5,758 bases of DNA, taken from assembly GCA_902803675.1 (NCBI GenBank), contig CADCQZ010000057.1, forward strand, positions 1 through 5,758, read 5' to 3'. Shown here one piece after another: positions 1 through 5,758 of the stretch. The stretch's first letter is position 1, and every line of letters begins with the position of its first letter. The position numbers were made by a program, and so were the translations under genes. This stretch comes from an uncultured Eubacteriales bacterium. GTDB lineage: Bacteria > Bacillota_A > Clostridia > Christensenellales > Aristaeellaceae. The notes beneath the pieces were generated by a model that did not search any database, was not told the DNA's origin, and was given only the letters and a program-made list of their open reading frames with translations.

Positions 1-1
1 C

Positions 2-1285
2 ATGATCGACCGCAACAGGGCCGTGCTGGAGCAGAACGAGGAGCGCCTGGACATGATGGTGCTCGAGGGGAACGGCACCAGCGTGGCTCTGCAGCGTCAG
101 GCGGAGGTGCCCTCGGCGGACCTTGTGATCGCCGTCACCGGCTATGATGAGGTGAACCTCCTGTGCTGCATGATCGCGCGGCGCCTGGGATGCGTCCACA
201 CCATCGCGCGTCTGCGCGAGCCTGAATATATCGAAGCCTACAACCTCCTCCGGGAGGATTTCGGCCTGAGCATGGCCGTGAATCCCGAAAGGACGGCCGC
301 CCGCGAGATCTACGGCCTGCTGCGTTATCCCTCCCTTCTCAAGCGCCTGGTGTTCTCCAAGGGCCGGGCGGAGATCGTGGAGCTGCCCGTGCGCCCCGGC
401 AGCCGGCTGGACGGCGTGCAGCTGATGGACCTGTACAAGGATCTGAAGGTGCGCATCCTGGTATGCGCCGTGGACCGCGGCGGCGAGGTCACCATCCCCG
501 GCGGCAGCTTCGTCCTCAGGGCCAATGACCGCATCTTCGTGACGGCCCCCTCGGAGGCGCTGCTGAACCTGATCCGCTTCACCGGGCTGGAGACCATCAA
601 GGTGCGGTCGGTCATGGTGCTCGGCGGCAGCCGCATCGGCTATTACCTCACCCAGACCCTCAACAAAAACGGCATCGACGTCAAGATCATCGACTCGGAC
701 AAGGCCCAGTGCGAACGCCTGAGCGAGGCCCTGCCCGCCGCCACCATCGTCCACGCCGACGCGACGAACATGGACGAGCTTATGAGCGAGGGCCTGGAGG
801 AGACCGACGCCCTGATCAGCCTGATGAACGTGGACGAGCAGAACATCGTGGTCTCCATGATGGCCAATCAGATGAGCGTGCCCAAGGTGATCACCAAGAT
901 CAACAGGACGGAATACAGCGAGATCCTGGACAAGGCGGGCATCGAATGCGTGGTCACGCCCAAGGATCTGAGCACCAACGAGATCCTGCGCTACGTGCGC
1001 GCCCAGGAAGGCAGCAGCAACGACGTTCTGGCCCTGACCCGGTTCGTGGACGACAAGGTCGAGGCTCTGGAATTCGTGGTGGACAGGAAGACCTGGTACA
1101 CCGGGCAGCCCCTGATGCGCCTGCCGATGAAAAAGAACATCCTGCTGGCGGCCATCACCCGCAACGGCAACGTGGTCATCCCCTCCGGTGAGACCAGCTT
1201 CCAGCCCGGGGACAGCGTGATCGTCGTGACGGCCGCGGACCGTCCCATCTCCCGCCTCAACGATATCTTCTCGCGGGAGCCCTGA
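2..1285 (+). CDS. trkA: Trk system potassium uptake regulatory subunit TrkA (5' partial)
   Basis: Cytosolic RCK-type subunit of a Trk/Ktr potassium transporter. It binds NAD(H) or adenine nucleotides and gates the membrane subunit. The visible 427 residues show most of the duplicated plan RCK_N, RCK_C, RCK_N, RCK_C. They are the rest of the first Rossmann domain (about 1-95, entering at the acidic end of its second strand, D3), the first C-terminal domain (about 120-195), the second Rossmann domain (about 202-330, motif GGSRIG at 208-213, acidic D231 closing the second strand) and the second C-terminal domain (about 345-425). The first glycine loop is missing, so the gene continues off the left edge. 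The ATG at base 2 is an internal methionine, not a start, and base 1 ends the preceding codon. Stop is TGA at 1283-1285. The family and the position just before trkH make this assignment firm. The second glycine loop has serine where the consensus has its middle glycine. Confidence 0.95.
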   Translation: MIDRNRAVLEQNEERLDMMVLEGNGTSVALQRQAEVPSADLVIAVTGYDEVNLLCCMIARRLGCVHTIARLREPEYIEAYNLLREDFGLSMAVNPERTAAREIYGLLRYPSLLKRLVFSKGRAEIVELPVRPGSRLDGVQLMDLYKDLKVRILVCAVDRGGEVTIPGGSFVLRANDRIFVTAPSEALLNLIRFTGLETIKVRSVMVLGGSRIGYYLTQTLNKNGIDVKIIDSDKAQCERLSEALPAATIVHADATNMDELMSEGLEETDALISLMNVDEQNIVVSMMANQMSVPKVITKINRTEYSEILDKAGIECVVTPKDLSTNEILRYVRAQEGSSNDVLALTRFVDDKVEALEFVVDRKTWYTGQPLMRLPMKKNILLAAITRNGNVVIPSGETSFQPGDSVIVVTAADRPISRLNDIFSREP

Positions 1286-1324
1286 CGCGGCGCGGCTGAC
1301 CTGATCTGTCCGGAGGCAGTTTGA

Positions 1325-2782
1325 ATGAATTATCGTGTGATCGTGCGCCTGACGGCCCTGACGATGCTGATCCTGGGCCTGTTCATGATCCCGGCGCTCC
1401 TCATATCTCTTTTCCGCGGGGAATATTCCGCGGTGCAGGGCTTCGGCCTGTCCATGCTGGTGTGCCTGGTACTGGGCGCGCCCTTCTTTTTCCTGCGCAG
1501 CATCAAGGCGTCCGTCCGGGCCCGGGAGGGCTACATCACCGTGGCCCTGAGCTGGATCCTGGTCTCCCTGGTGGGGGCGCTGCCCCTGTACCTGAGCCGT
1601 GAGGTGCGACGGTTCGTGGACTGCGTGTTCGAGGCCGTGTCGGGCTTCACCACCACCGGAGCCAGCGTGCTCATCGACCTGGACAGCCTGTCCAAGGGGC
1701 TGATCTACTGGCGCGCCTTCAGCCACTGGCTGGGCGGCATGGGCGTGCTGGTGTTCCTGCTGATGCTGGTGCCCACGTCCACCGGCGCGGGGGACAACGT
1801 GTTCCTGATGCGCGCCGAGTCCCCGGGGCCCCAGGTGAGCAAGCTGGTGCCCAAGACCCGGGACAGCGCCCGGATCCTCTATCTCATCTATATCGGCATG
1901 ACCATCCTGGAAGCCGCCCTGCTCATGTGCGGCGGGCTTTCGCTGTTCGACTCCGTGACCATCTCCATGGCCACGGCCGGCACCGGCGGGTTCTCCATCA
2001 CCAACGCGGGCATGGGCCTCTACGGCCCCTACGTGCGGTGGGTGGTCACCGTGTTCATGACCCTCTTCGGCGTCAATTTCGGCATCTACTACCTGATCCT
2101 GCAGCGGACGCCCCGGAAGATCCTGCGCAATGACGAGCTCCGGGCCTACCTTTCCATCGTGCTCATCTCCACGGGCATCCTCACGGTGAAGAACCTGCCG
2201 TTCTACGGCCGCTCCTTCGGCGACTCCCTCCGGGAGAGCGCTTTCCAGGTGGCGTCCATCGTGTCCACCACGGGCTTCGCCACGTCCAATTTCGACGCCT
2301 GGCCCCTGCTGAGCAAGATGGTCCTGTTCCTGCTGATGTTCATCGGCGCCTCGGCGGGCTCCACGGCCGGCGGGGTGAAGGTGTCCCGCTGCGTCCTGGT
2401 GTTCAAGAGCATCCGGCTGTCCATGAAGCGCCTGCTCCATCCCAGGACGGTCAGCAAGGTCCGGATGGACGGGGAGGCCGTCAGCGAGAACACCCTTCAT
2501 TTCGTGTATATCTTTTTCGGCGCCTACTTTTTCATCGTGGGCATCAGCCTGTTCCTGCTGTCCTTCGACCGGATGGATTTCGAGAGCACCGTCAGCGCGA
2601 TGATGGCCTGCCTCAACAACGTGGGCCCGGGCTTCGGGGCCGTGGGGCCCTACGGCAGCTACGTGCATTTGAGCGCTTTCAGCAAGCTGGTGCTGTGCGC
2701 GGACATGCTCCTGGGCCGCCTGGAGATCTTCCCCATGCTGCTGCTGGTGATGCCGGGCAACTGGAAAAAGCTCCACAACTGA
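1325..2782 (+). CDS. trkH: Trk/Ktr-type potassium uptake transmembrane protein TrkH
   Basis: Pore-forming membrane subunit that carries K+ into the cell in partnership with TrkA. It has 485 residues, a usual length for the family. The four pseudo-repeated pore loops of the SKT superfamily can be seen: TTTGAS at 109-114, AGTGGFS around 218-224, STTGFAT at 314-320 and NNVGPGFG at 431-438. Each carries a filter glycine. The small-residue loop GASAGSTAGG at 341-350, followed by VKV, matches the flexible intramembrane gate of the third repeat in TrkH proteins. Hydrophobic helices fill most of the rest, for example about 8-30, 40-57, 70-90, 185-203, 237-258, 330-342 and 392-413. The start at 1325 is supported by GGAGG at 1312-1316, eight bases upstream. 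The gap to trkA is 39 bases with no terminator, so the two genes are almost certainly one transcript. An intrinsic terminator follows the stop. The protein ends with NWKKLHN, typical of a short cytosolic tail. Confidence 0.96.
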   Translation: MNYRVIVRLTALTMLILGLFMIPALLISLFRGEYSAVQGFGLSMLVCLVLGAPFFFLRSIKASVRAREGYITVALSWILVSLVGALPLYLSREVRRFVDCVFEAVSGFTTTGASVLIDLDSLSKGLIYWRAFSHWLGGMGVLVFLLMLVPTSTGAGDNVFLMRAESPGPQVSKLVPKTRDSARILYLIYIGMTILEAALLMCGGLSLFDSVTISMATAGTGGFSITNAGMGLYGPYVRWVVTVFMTLFGVNFGIYYLILQRTPRKILRNDELRAYLSIVLISTGILTVKNLPFYGRSFGDSLRESAFQVASIVSTTGFATSNFDAWPLLSKMVLFLLMFIGASAGSTAGGVKVSRCVLVFKSIRLSMKRLLHPRTVSKVRMDGEAVSENTLHFVYIFFGAYFFIVGISLFLLSFDRMDFESTVSAMMACLNNVGPGFGAVGPYGSYVHLSAFSKLVLCADMLLGRLEIFPMLLLVMPGNWKKLHN

Positions 2783-2798
2783 TCCAAAAAGAACGCCG

Positions 2799-2835
2799 CC
2801 GGGCCGTGCTTTTTAAAGGCATGGCCCGGTTTTTT
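2799..2835 (+). terminator. Rho-independent terminator of the trkA-trkH operon
   Basis: Arms CCGGGCCGTGC (2799-2809) and GCATGGCCCGG (2819-2829) pair over 11 positions with a single G-U wobble. The loop is nine bases, and six T residues (2830-2835) follow directly. The hairpin begins 16 bases after the trkH stop. This is a textbook intrinsic terminator for rightward transcription, so the downstream VWA gene should need its own promoter. Confidence 0.92.
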
Positions 2836-2899
2836 GCGCTTTCCGCTCAAAAAAACCAAATGTCGCCCGAAAAGCGACCTCATCCGCGGCGCCGGAGCG

Positions 2900-2905
2900 T
2901 ATGAT
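2900..2905 (+). promoter_or_regulatory. Possible -10 element for the VWA gene
   Basis: TATGAT matches the sigma-A -10 consensus at five of six positions and lies about 55 bases before the VWA start. A promoter is expected between the upstream terminator and this gene. No good -35 hexamer is visible 16-18 bases upstream (the bases there read around GACCTCAT), so this is only a candidate. Confidence 0.25.
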
Positions 2906-2909
2906 GATC

Positions 2910-2934
2910 CCGCGAGGCAGGAAAGGCCCCGCGG
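2910..2934 (+). other. Small leader hairpin upstream of the VWA gene
   Basis: CCGCGAGGC (2910-2918) can pair with GCCCCGCGG (2926-2934), with one A-C mismatch and a seven-base loop. It lies ten bases before the Shine-Dalgarno sequence and is followed by AAAAA, not T residues, so it is not a rightward terminator. It could be a 5' stabilising structure or simply a chance fold in GC-rich DNA. Confidence 0.3.
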
Positions 2935-2943
2935 AAAAACGAA

Positions 2944-2950
2944 AAGGAGG
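2944..2950 (+). promoter_or_regulatory. Ribosome binding site fixing the VWA gene start
   Basis: AAGGAGG nine bases before the ATG at 2960 is a near-perfect Shine-Dalgarno site. It settles the start against a longer in-frame reading from a TTG at 2834, which begins inside the T-run of the trk terminator and has no ribosome binding site. Confidence 0.88.
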
Positions 2951-2959
2951 ATCGAAACA

Positions 2960-3613
2960 ATGAAAAAGGATCTGACGGAAATGGTCTTCATCCTGGATAA
3001 GAGCGGTTCCATGGCGGGCCTGGAAAAGGACACGATCGGCGGGTTCAACAGCATGATCGAAAGGCAGAAGAAGGCCCCGGGCGAGGCCCTGGTATCCACG
3101 GTGCTCTTCTCGGGAGAGAGCGTGGTGATCCACGACCGGGTGGAGCTGGACCGGGTCGGGCCCATGACGGAGCGGGAGTACTTCGTCGGCGGGTGCACCG
3201 CCCTCATCGACGCCATCGGCGGCGCGATCCACCACATCGGCAATGTCCACAAGTACATCCGGGAGGAGGACCGCCCGGAGCACACGATCTTCGTGATCAC
3301 CACGGACGGCATGGAGAACGCCAGTCACCGCTACACCGCCGGCCAGGTCAAGGCCATGGTGGAGCGGCAGAAGGAAGTCTACGGCTGGGAGTTCCTCTTC
3401 CTGGGGGCGAACATCGACGCCGTGGAGACGGCTTCCCATTTCGGCATCCAGGAGGACAGGGCCGTGAAATTCCACAGCGACGCCAAGGGCCAGAGGCTCA
3501 ACTACGACGTGGTCAGCGACGCCATGTGCAGCGTGCGCTCCGCGGAGCCCCTCACCCGGTCCTGGAAGAAGAAGATCGAAAAGGACTATGAATCGCGCAA
3601 AAGCGGGCGGTGA
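2960..3613 (+). CDS. Stand-alone von Willebrand factor A (VWA) domain protein
   Basis: This is a 217-residue protein made almost entirely of one VWA fold with no signal peptide or membrane segment, so it is probably cytosolic. The full metal-ion-dependent adhesion site is present: DxSxS as DKSGS at 13-17, a threonine at T80 in GGCTALIDA (77-85), and the aspartate D116 in ITTDGMEN (113-120). The later stretch WEFLFLGANIDA (143-154) is a conserved strand and loop that I recognise from similar small VWA proteins common in Clostridia and their phages. The lysine-rich end (203-217) is typical. VWA domains bind protein partners through Mg2+, but the cellular role of this subfamily is not known to me. 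No MoxR-type ATPase, kinase or phosphatase gene, the usual partners of cytosolic VWA proteins, lies next to it in the window. It stands alone between two terminators. Annotators often label such proteins 'VWA domain-containing' or 'Mg-chelatase subunit ChlD-like'. The latter would overstate the evidence here. Confidence 0.9.
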   Translation: MKKDLTEMVFILDKSGSMAGLEKDTIGGFNSMIERQKKAPGEALVSTVLFSGESVVIHDRVELDRVGPMTEREYFVGGCTALIDAIGGAIHHIGNVHKYIREEDRPEHTIFVITTDGMENASHRYTAGQVKAMVERQKEVYGWEFLFLGANIDAVETASHFGIQEDRAVKFHSDAKGQRLNYDVVSDAMCSVRSAEPLTRSWKKKIEKDYESRKSGR

Positions 3614-3711
3614 CACCGATCCCGCAGCGTGTATCGCCGGGGGACCTGAGGGCCGGATGCCCAAGGCGCCCCCGGGGGACACGGAGAGTGATCATTCACA
3701 GACTGTAAACG

Positions 3712-3739
3712 AAGAGCGTGGGCTTTCGCCCACGCTCTT
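3712..3739. terminator. Bidirectional hairpin terminator between convergent genes
   Basis: AAGAGCGTGGGC (3712-3723) and GCCCACGCTCTT (3728-3739) form a perfect 12-bp stem with a TTTC loop. It lies 98 bases after the VWA stop and 25 bases past the stop of the leftward 74-residue gene. The hairpin is A-rich on its left foot and T-rich on its right foot, so either strand gives a hairpin ending in a short U stretch. The U tracts are weak (TTT rightward; TT then CGTTT leftward), so termination may be incomplete. Bases 3614-3711 show no gene. Confidence 0.75.
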
Positions 3740-3764
3740 TGGCTGTTATGGGATCCCGCACCGG

Positions 3765-3989
3765 TCAGGGGGTCGCGATCACAAAGTACGCCTGATCTTC
3801 GGTGGTGTAGTCGTAACCCGTGTCCCCCCGATGGCCTGTTCTGCCGTCGCCGTGGATCTTAAGGCAGCCTTCCCCGTAGCGCTCCGTCATGATCCTTTTG
3901 ACGGTGTCCATATCCGGGACCGTCAGCATGATGAATGAGAGGGGGCCGTATGTCTTCCCGTCTTCCGTTACCTTGGATACGATGAGCAT
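3765..3989 (-). CDS. Hypothetical 74-residue protein, last gene of the scpB unit
   Basis: I do not recognise this protein. It starts at ATG 3989-3987 and stops at TGA 3767-3765. Upstream on its strand is AAAGGCGGGAACAGTC, an imperfect Shine-Dalgarno site. The start lies 37 bases after the cysteine desulfurase stop on the same strand, so it is probably cotranscribed, and the hairpin at 3712-3739 closes the unit. The sequence looks like a soluble alpha/beta fold: strands about 1-6 and 17-24, a helix about 26-38 (DMDTVKRIMTERYG), a glycine/histidine/aspartate-rich loop (46-59, HGDGRTGHRGDTGY) and a last strand QAYFVIATP (66-74). It has one cysteine (C42) and no metal-binding CxxC. It lacks a C-terminal GG, so it does not look like a ThiS/MoaD sulfur carrier. 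Codon use is ordinary. It could be a real small gene of unknown role or, less likely, a chance frame. Confidence 0.65.
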   Translation of the reverse strand: MLIVSKVTEDGKTYGPLSFIMLTVPDMDTVKRIMTERYGEGCLKIHGDGRTGHRGDTGYDYTTEDQAYFVIATP

Positions 3990-4026
3990 GACTGTTCCCG
4001 CCTTTCATCGGTCACTGCGCGGAGGG

Positions 4027-5160
4027 TCACCGGACGGCCCTTTCGCGGACTGCCGCCGCCTCTTCCAGGATGATCCTGCCCGCCTTTTCGATCTCCTCCG
4101 GTGTGGTGGTCCACCCGAGGGAGAAGCGCATGCTGCACAGGGCGTCCTCCCGGCTCACGCCCATGCTCAAAAGCACGTGGCTCACCTCGGCGGCGCCGGC
4201 GGTGCAGGCCGCTCCCGCGGAGGCGCACACGCCCCTCAAGTCCAGCCTGGGGAGCAGGACGGCTGAGGGCACTCCCGGGAGGCACACGTTGATGATGCCG
4301 GGGAGGCGTTCCCGTTCACGCCCGTGGATCACGGCGCCGGGGAAGCCCCTGAGGGCATCCTCCAGTTTTGCGCGCAGGGCGCTCAGGCGGTCCTCCTCCT
4401 TCGAGGCGGCCTCCAGGGCTGCGGCCATGCCCACGGCGCCGGCCACATCCTGGGTGCCGGCTCTGAGATTGCTCTCCTGGGCCCCGCCCCGGATCAGCGG
4501 GCAGCGGGGGCTGCCCCTGCGGATATACAGAAATCCCACGCCAACGGGCCCGCCGAACTTGTGGGCCGAGGCGCTCATGTAATCCACCGGGACGCTTTCA
4601 AGGTCGATCTTCAGGCATCCGGCGGCCTGTACGGCGTCGGTATGGAAGAGCGCGCCGCGCTCTTTGGCCATGGCGGCGATGATCTCAAGGGGCTGGATCA
4701 CGCCGGTCTCGTTGTTGGCGGCCATCAGGCTCACGAAGGCGGCGCCCGTCAGGGCCCCCGCCGCCCGATCGGGATCCGCCGCCCCGTCGGGGCTCACGGA
4801 GAGATACCGGACGAGCGCTCCCTGGCGGGCGGCGTTCTCAAGGGGCCTCAATACGGCGTGGTGCTCGATGGGGGAGGCCGCGAGGCAGCCCGCCCGCCTG
4901 CGCGCCTGCCACAGGCCCATGTGCACGGCCCAGGCGTCGCTCTCCGTGCCGCCGGAAGTGAAAAAGATCTCCTCCGGCCGGGCGCCCACACAGGCGGCGA
5001 TCCTCTCCCGCGCTTCCTCCAGGGCCGAGCGCTGTTTCCTGCCTTGAGCGTGGGCGGCGTTCGGGTTGCCCACGGCGTCCTTCAGGTAAGGCACCATGGC
5101 CTGAAAGGCCTCCGGCCTCAAAGGGGCGCTGGCCGCGTGATCCAGATAGATGCTCTCCAT
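4027..5160 (-). CDS. Cysteine desulfurase, NifS/IscS family
   Basis: PLP-dependent enzyme that removes sulfur from L-cysteine, giving alanine and a protein-bound persulfide for Fe-S cluster or thio-cofactor synthesis in the cytosol. It has 377 residues, near the usual 380-400. In order: the N-terminal LDHAASAPLRPEA (6-18), the cofactor phosphate loop SGGTESD (69-75), EHHAV (99-103) with the ring-stacking histidine H100, NNETG (149-153), HTDAVQ (173-178) with D175 and Q178, and SAHK (198-201) with Schiff-base lysine K201. R345 in MRFSLG probably binds the substrate carboxylate. The catalytic cysteine is C319 in GAACTAG, where many homologues read GSACTSG. The long mobile loop around it and VSHVL place the enzyme with IscS/NifS rather than SufS. 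The start ATG 5160-5158 lies 19 bases after scpB, preceded by GGGGGA. No iscU, nifU, thiI or mnmA gene is visible beside it, so the sulfur acceptor cannot be named. Confidence 0.95.
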   Translation of the reverse strand: MESIYLDHAASAPLRPEAFQAMVPYLKDAVGNPNAAHAQGRKQRSALEEARERIAACVGARPEEIFFTSGGTESDAWAVHMGLWQARRRAGCLAASPIEHHAVLRPLENAARQGALVRYLSVSPDGAADPDRAAGALTGAAFVSLMAANNETGVIQPLEIIAAMAKERGALFHTDAVQAAGCLKIDLESVPVDYMSASAHKFGGPVGVGFLYIRRGSPRCPLIRGGAQESNLRAGTQDVAGAVGMAAALEAASKEEDRLSALRAKLEDALRGFPGAVIHGRERERLPGIINVCLPGVPSAVLLPRLDLRGVCASAGAACTAGAAEVSHVLLSMGVSREDALCSMRFSLGWTTTPEEIEKAGRIILEEAAAVRERAVR

Positions 5161-5179
5161 ACCGCGATCCCCCGGCCCG

Positions 5180-5740
5180 TCAGGGCACCAGGGGCTCCTC
5201 CTCGTCGTCTTCGTCCCGCTTCAGTTCCGGGGGCAGCGGCAGGTCCTCGATGCGCTCCAGGCCGAAATGGGCCAGGAAGCTCTCCGTGGTGCCGTACAGG
5301 ATGGGCCGCCCGAGGGCGTCCTTCCTGCCCACCTCGGCGATCAGGCCCTTGTTGACCAGGGACTGGATGGAATAATCGCATTTCACCCCGCGGATGGCCT
5401 CCACCTCCAGCTTGGTGACCGGCTGCTTGTAGGCCACGATGGCCAGGGTCTCCATGGCGGACCTGGACAGGGACTGGCGCTGCACGGGCTGGAGCATCTT
5501 CTCGATATAAGGCGCCAGGTCGGGCCGGGTGGTCAGCTGGATCCTGTCGCCGAAGCGTTTGAGCTGGATGCCCCGGTCTTTGCTCTCCAGGTCGCTCCTG
5601 AGGGTCTCCACCGCCTGGTCCGTCTCCAGATCCGTGATCTCAAGGGCCGTTTCCAGGTCCTTGAGGGCGACGGAGTCGCCGGTCACGAACAGGATGGCTT
5701 CTATCGCGCGGGAGATCTCGTCGATGTTCACTTGTTTCAT
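5180..5740 (-). CDS. scpB: Segregation and condensation protein ScpB
   Basis: Winged-helix (kite) subunit of the SMC-ScpA-ScpB condensin, which compacts and helps separate sister chromosomes. It has 186 residues, a usual length. The first winged-helix domain spans about 6-80 (IEAILFVTGD at 13-22, GIQLKRFGDRIQL at 57-69). The second spans about 88-165, with the family signature LSRSAMETLAIVAYKQPVTK at 91-110 followed by EAIRGV (114-119), then GRKDALGRPILYGTT at 138-152. The tail after 172 is strongly acidic (RDEDDEEE), likely disordered. The start is slightly uncertain. AGGAGG sits only one base before the ATG at 5740, while a GTG at codon 4 (5731-5729) is ten bases from it and would give 183 residues. 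The ATG may instead be reached by coupling to an overlapping upstream gene. The desulfurase gene follows after 19 bases. Confidence 0.95.
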   Translation of the reverse strand: MKQVNIDEISRAIEAILFVTGDSVALKDLETALEITDLETDQAVETLRSDLESKDRGIQLKRFGDRIQLTTRPDLAPYIEKMLQPVQRQSLSRSAMETLAIVAYKQPVTKLEVEAIRGVKCDYSIQSLVNKGLIAEVGRKDALGRPILYGTTESFLAHFGLERIEDLPLPPELKRDEDDEEEPLVP

Positions 5741-5758
5741 TCCTCCTGATAGTTCGGC
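5737..5758 (-). CDS. Possible 3' tail of an upstream gene, plausibly scpA
   Basis: Reading leftward from the right edge, one frame gives codons for PNYQEE and then a TGA (5739-5737) that overlaps the scpB ATG as ATGA. Four-base overlaps of this type are common between cotranscribed genes, and scpA usually lies directly upstream of scpB in Firmicutes. Only six codons are visible, so identity rests on gene order and not on sequence. Confidence 0.3.
5742..5747 (-). promoter_or_regulatory. Unusually close Shine-Dalgarno site of scpB
   Basis: A perfect AGGAGG (read on the minus strand) is separated from the scpB ATG by a single base, closer than the usual 5-10. It is ten bases from the GTG at codon 4. 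This raises either an alternative GTG start or translational coupling with an upstream reading frame. Confidence 0.75.

Noticed and set aside
1321..1602. 93-residue frame from a TTG at 1321 overlapping trkH
   Set aside because: It is out of frame with trkH, which has clear pore-loop motifs. The product is a proline-rich shadow.
2834..2959. N-terminal extension of the VWA protein from a TTG at 2834
   Set aside because: It starts inside the terminator T-run, has no ribosome binding site, and is not VWA-like. AAGGAGG nine bases before the ATG at 2960 decides the start.
3637..3675. Inverted repeat CCGGGGG / CCCCCGG after the VWA gene
   Set aside because: Only seven pairs in a GC-rich stretch with a 25-base loop and no T-run. 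The 12-bp hairpin further on is a far better terminator.
2813..3682. 289-residue open frame on the - strand opposite the VWA gene
   Set aside because: It runs through the trk terminator and fully overlaps a gene with a complete MIDAS motif. The composition is typical of an antisense shadow frame.
3588..3938. 116-residue + strand frame between the VWA gene and the small - strand gene
   Set aside because: It overlaps the end of the VWA gene, crosses the perfect hairpin at 3712-3739, has no ribosome binding site and shows no recognisable domain.
4324..5355. Long open frame on the + strand opposite the cysteine desulfurase and the 3' end of scpB
   Set aside because: It is a shadow of GC-rich codon bias. 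The protein is low-complexity and rich in Gly, Ala, Arg and His, with no recognisable motif, while the opposite strand has clear conserved families.
1..5758. Mobile element, CRISPR array, tRNA or toxin-antitoxin pair
   Set aside because: No spaced direct repeats, terminal inverted repeats, tRNA-like fold, recombinase motifs or paired small overlapping genes could be found on either strand.

Overview
This window looks like ordinary chromosome from a high-GC member of the Clostridia. Evidence for that is the strong AGGAGG-type Shine-Dalgarno sites, the SMC-kleisin gene scpB of Gram-positive type, a Trk/Ktr-family potassium system, and consistently G/C-ending codons. The assignment below 'Clostridia-like Firmicutes' is inference. 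I see no transposase, integrase, phage gene, CRISPR array, tRNA or rRNA. All five substantial genes belong to known families.

Left part (1-2835, + strand): a potassium-uptake operon. The trkA gene (cytosolic RCK regulator) is cut by the left edge and lacks its first few dozen codons. It is followed 39 bases later by a complete trkH (membrane translocation subunit). A strong intrinsic terminator (2799-2835) closes the operon. The two products should form one K+ transporter, with nucleotide binding to TrkA gating TrkH.

Middle part (2836-3764): a single-gene unit encoding a 217-residue von Willebrand factor A protein with a complete metal-ion (MIDAS) site. It has its own leader of about 120 bases with a possible -10 box and a small hairpin, and an AAGGAGG site that fixes the start at 2960. 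A perfect 12-bp hairpin (3712-3739) lies between it and the next, convergent gene and probably ends transcription from both sides.

Right part (3765-5758, - strand, read right to left): a tight three-gene unit of scpB (chromosome condensation), a NifS/IscS-type cysteine desulfurase, and a 74-residue protein I do not recognise. Gaps are 19 and 37 bases. The last bases of the window could be the tail of an upstream gene, plausibly scpA, overlapping scpB by ATGA. The promoters of both the trk and scp units lie outside the window.

I did not find convincing evidence of a new biological system. The points most worth a second look are the unrecognised small gene behind the cysteine desulfurase, the orphan VWA protein of unknown function, and the linkage of scpB to a cysteine desulfurase without a sulfur-acceptor gene in the window.
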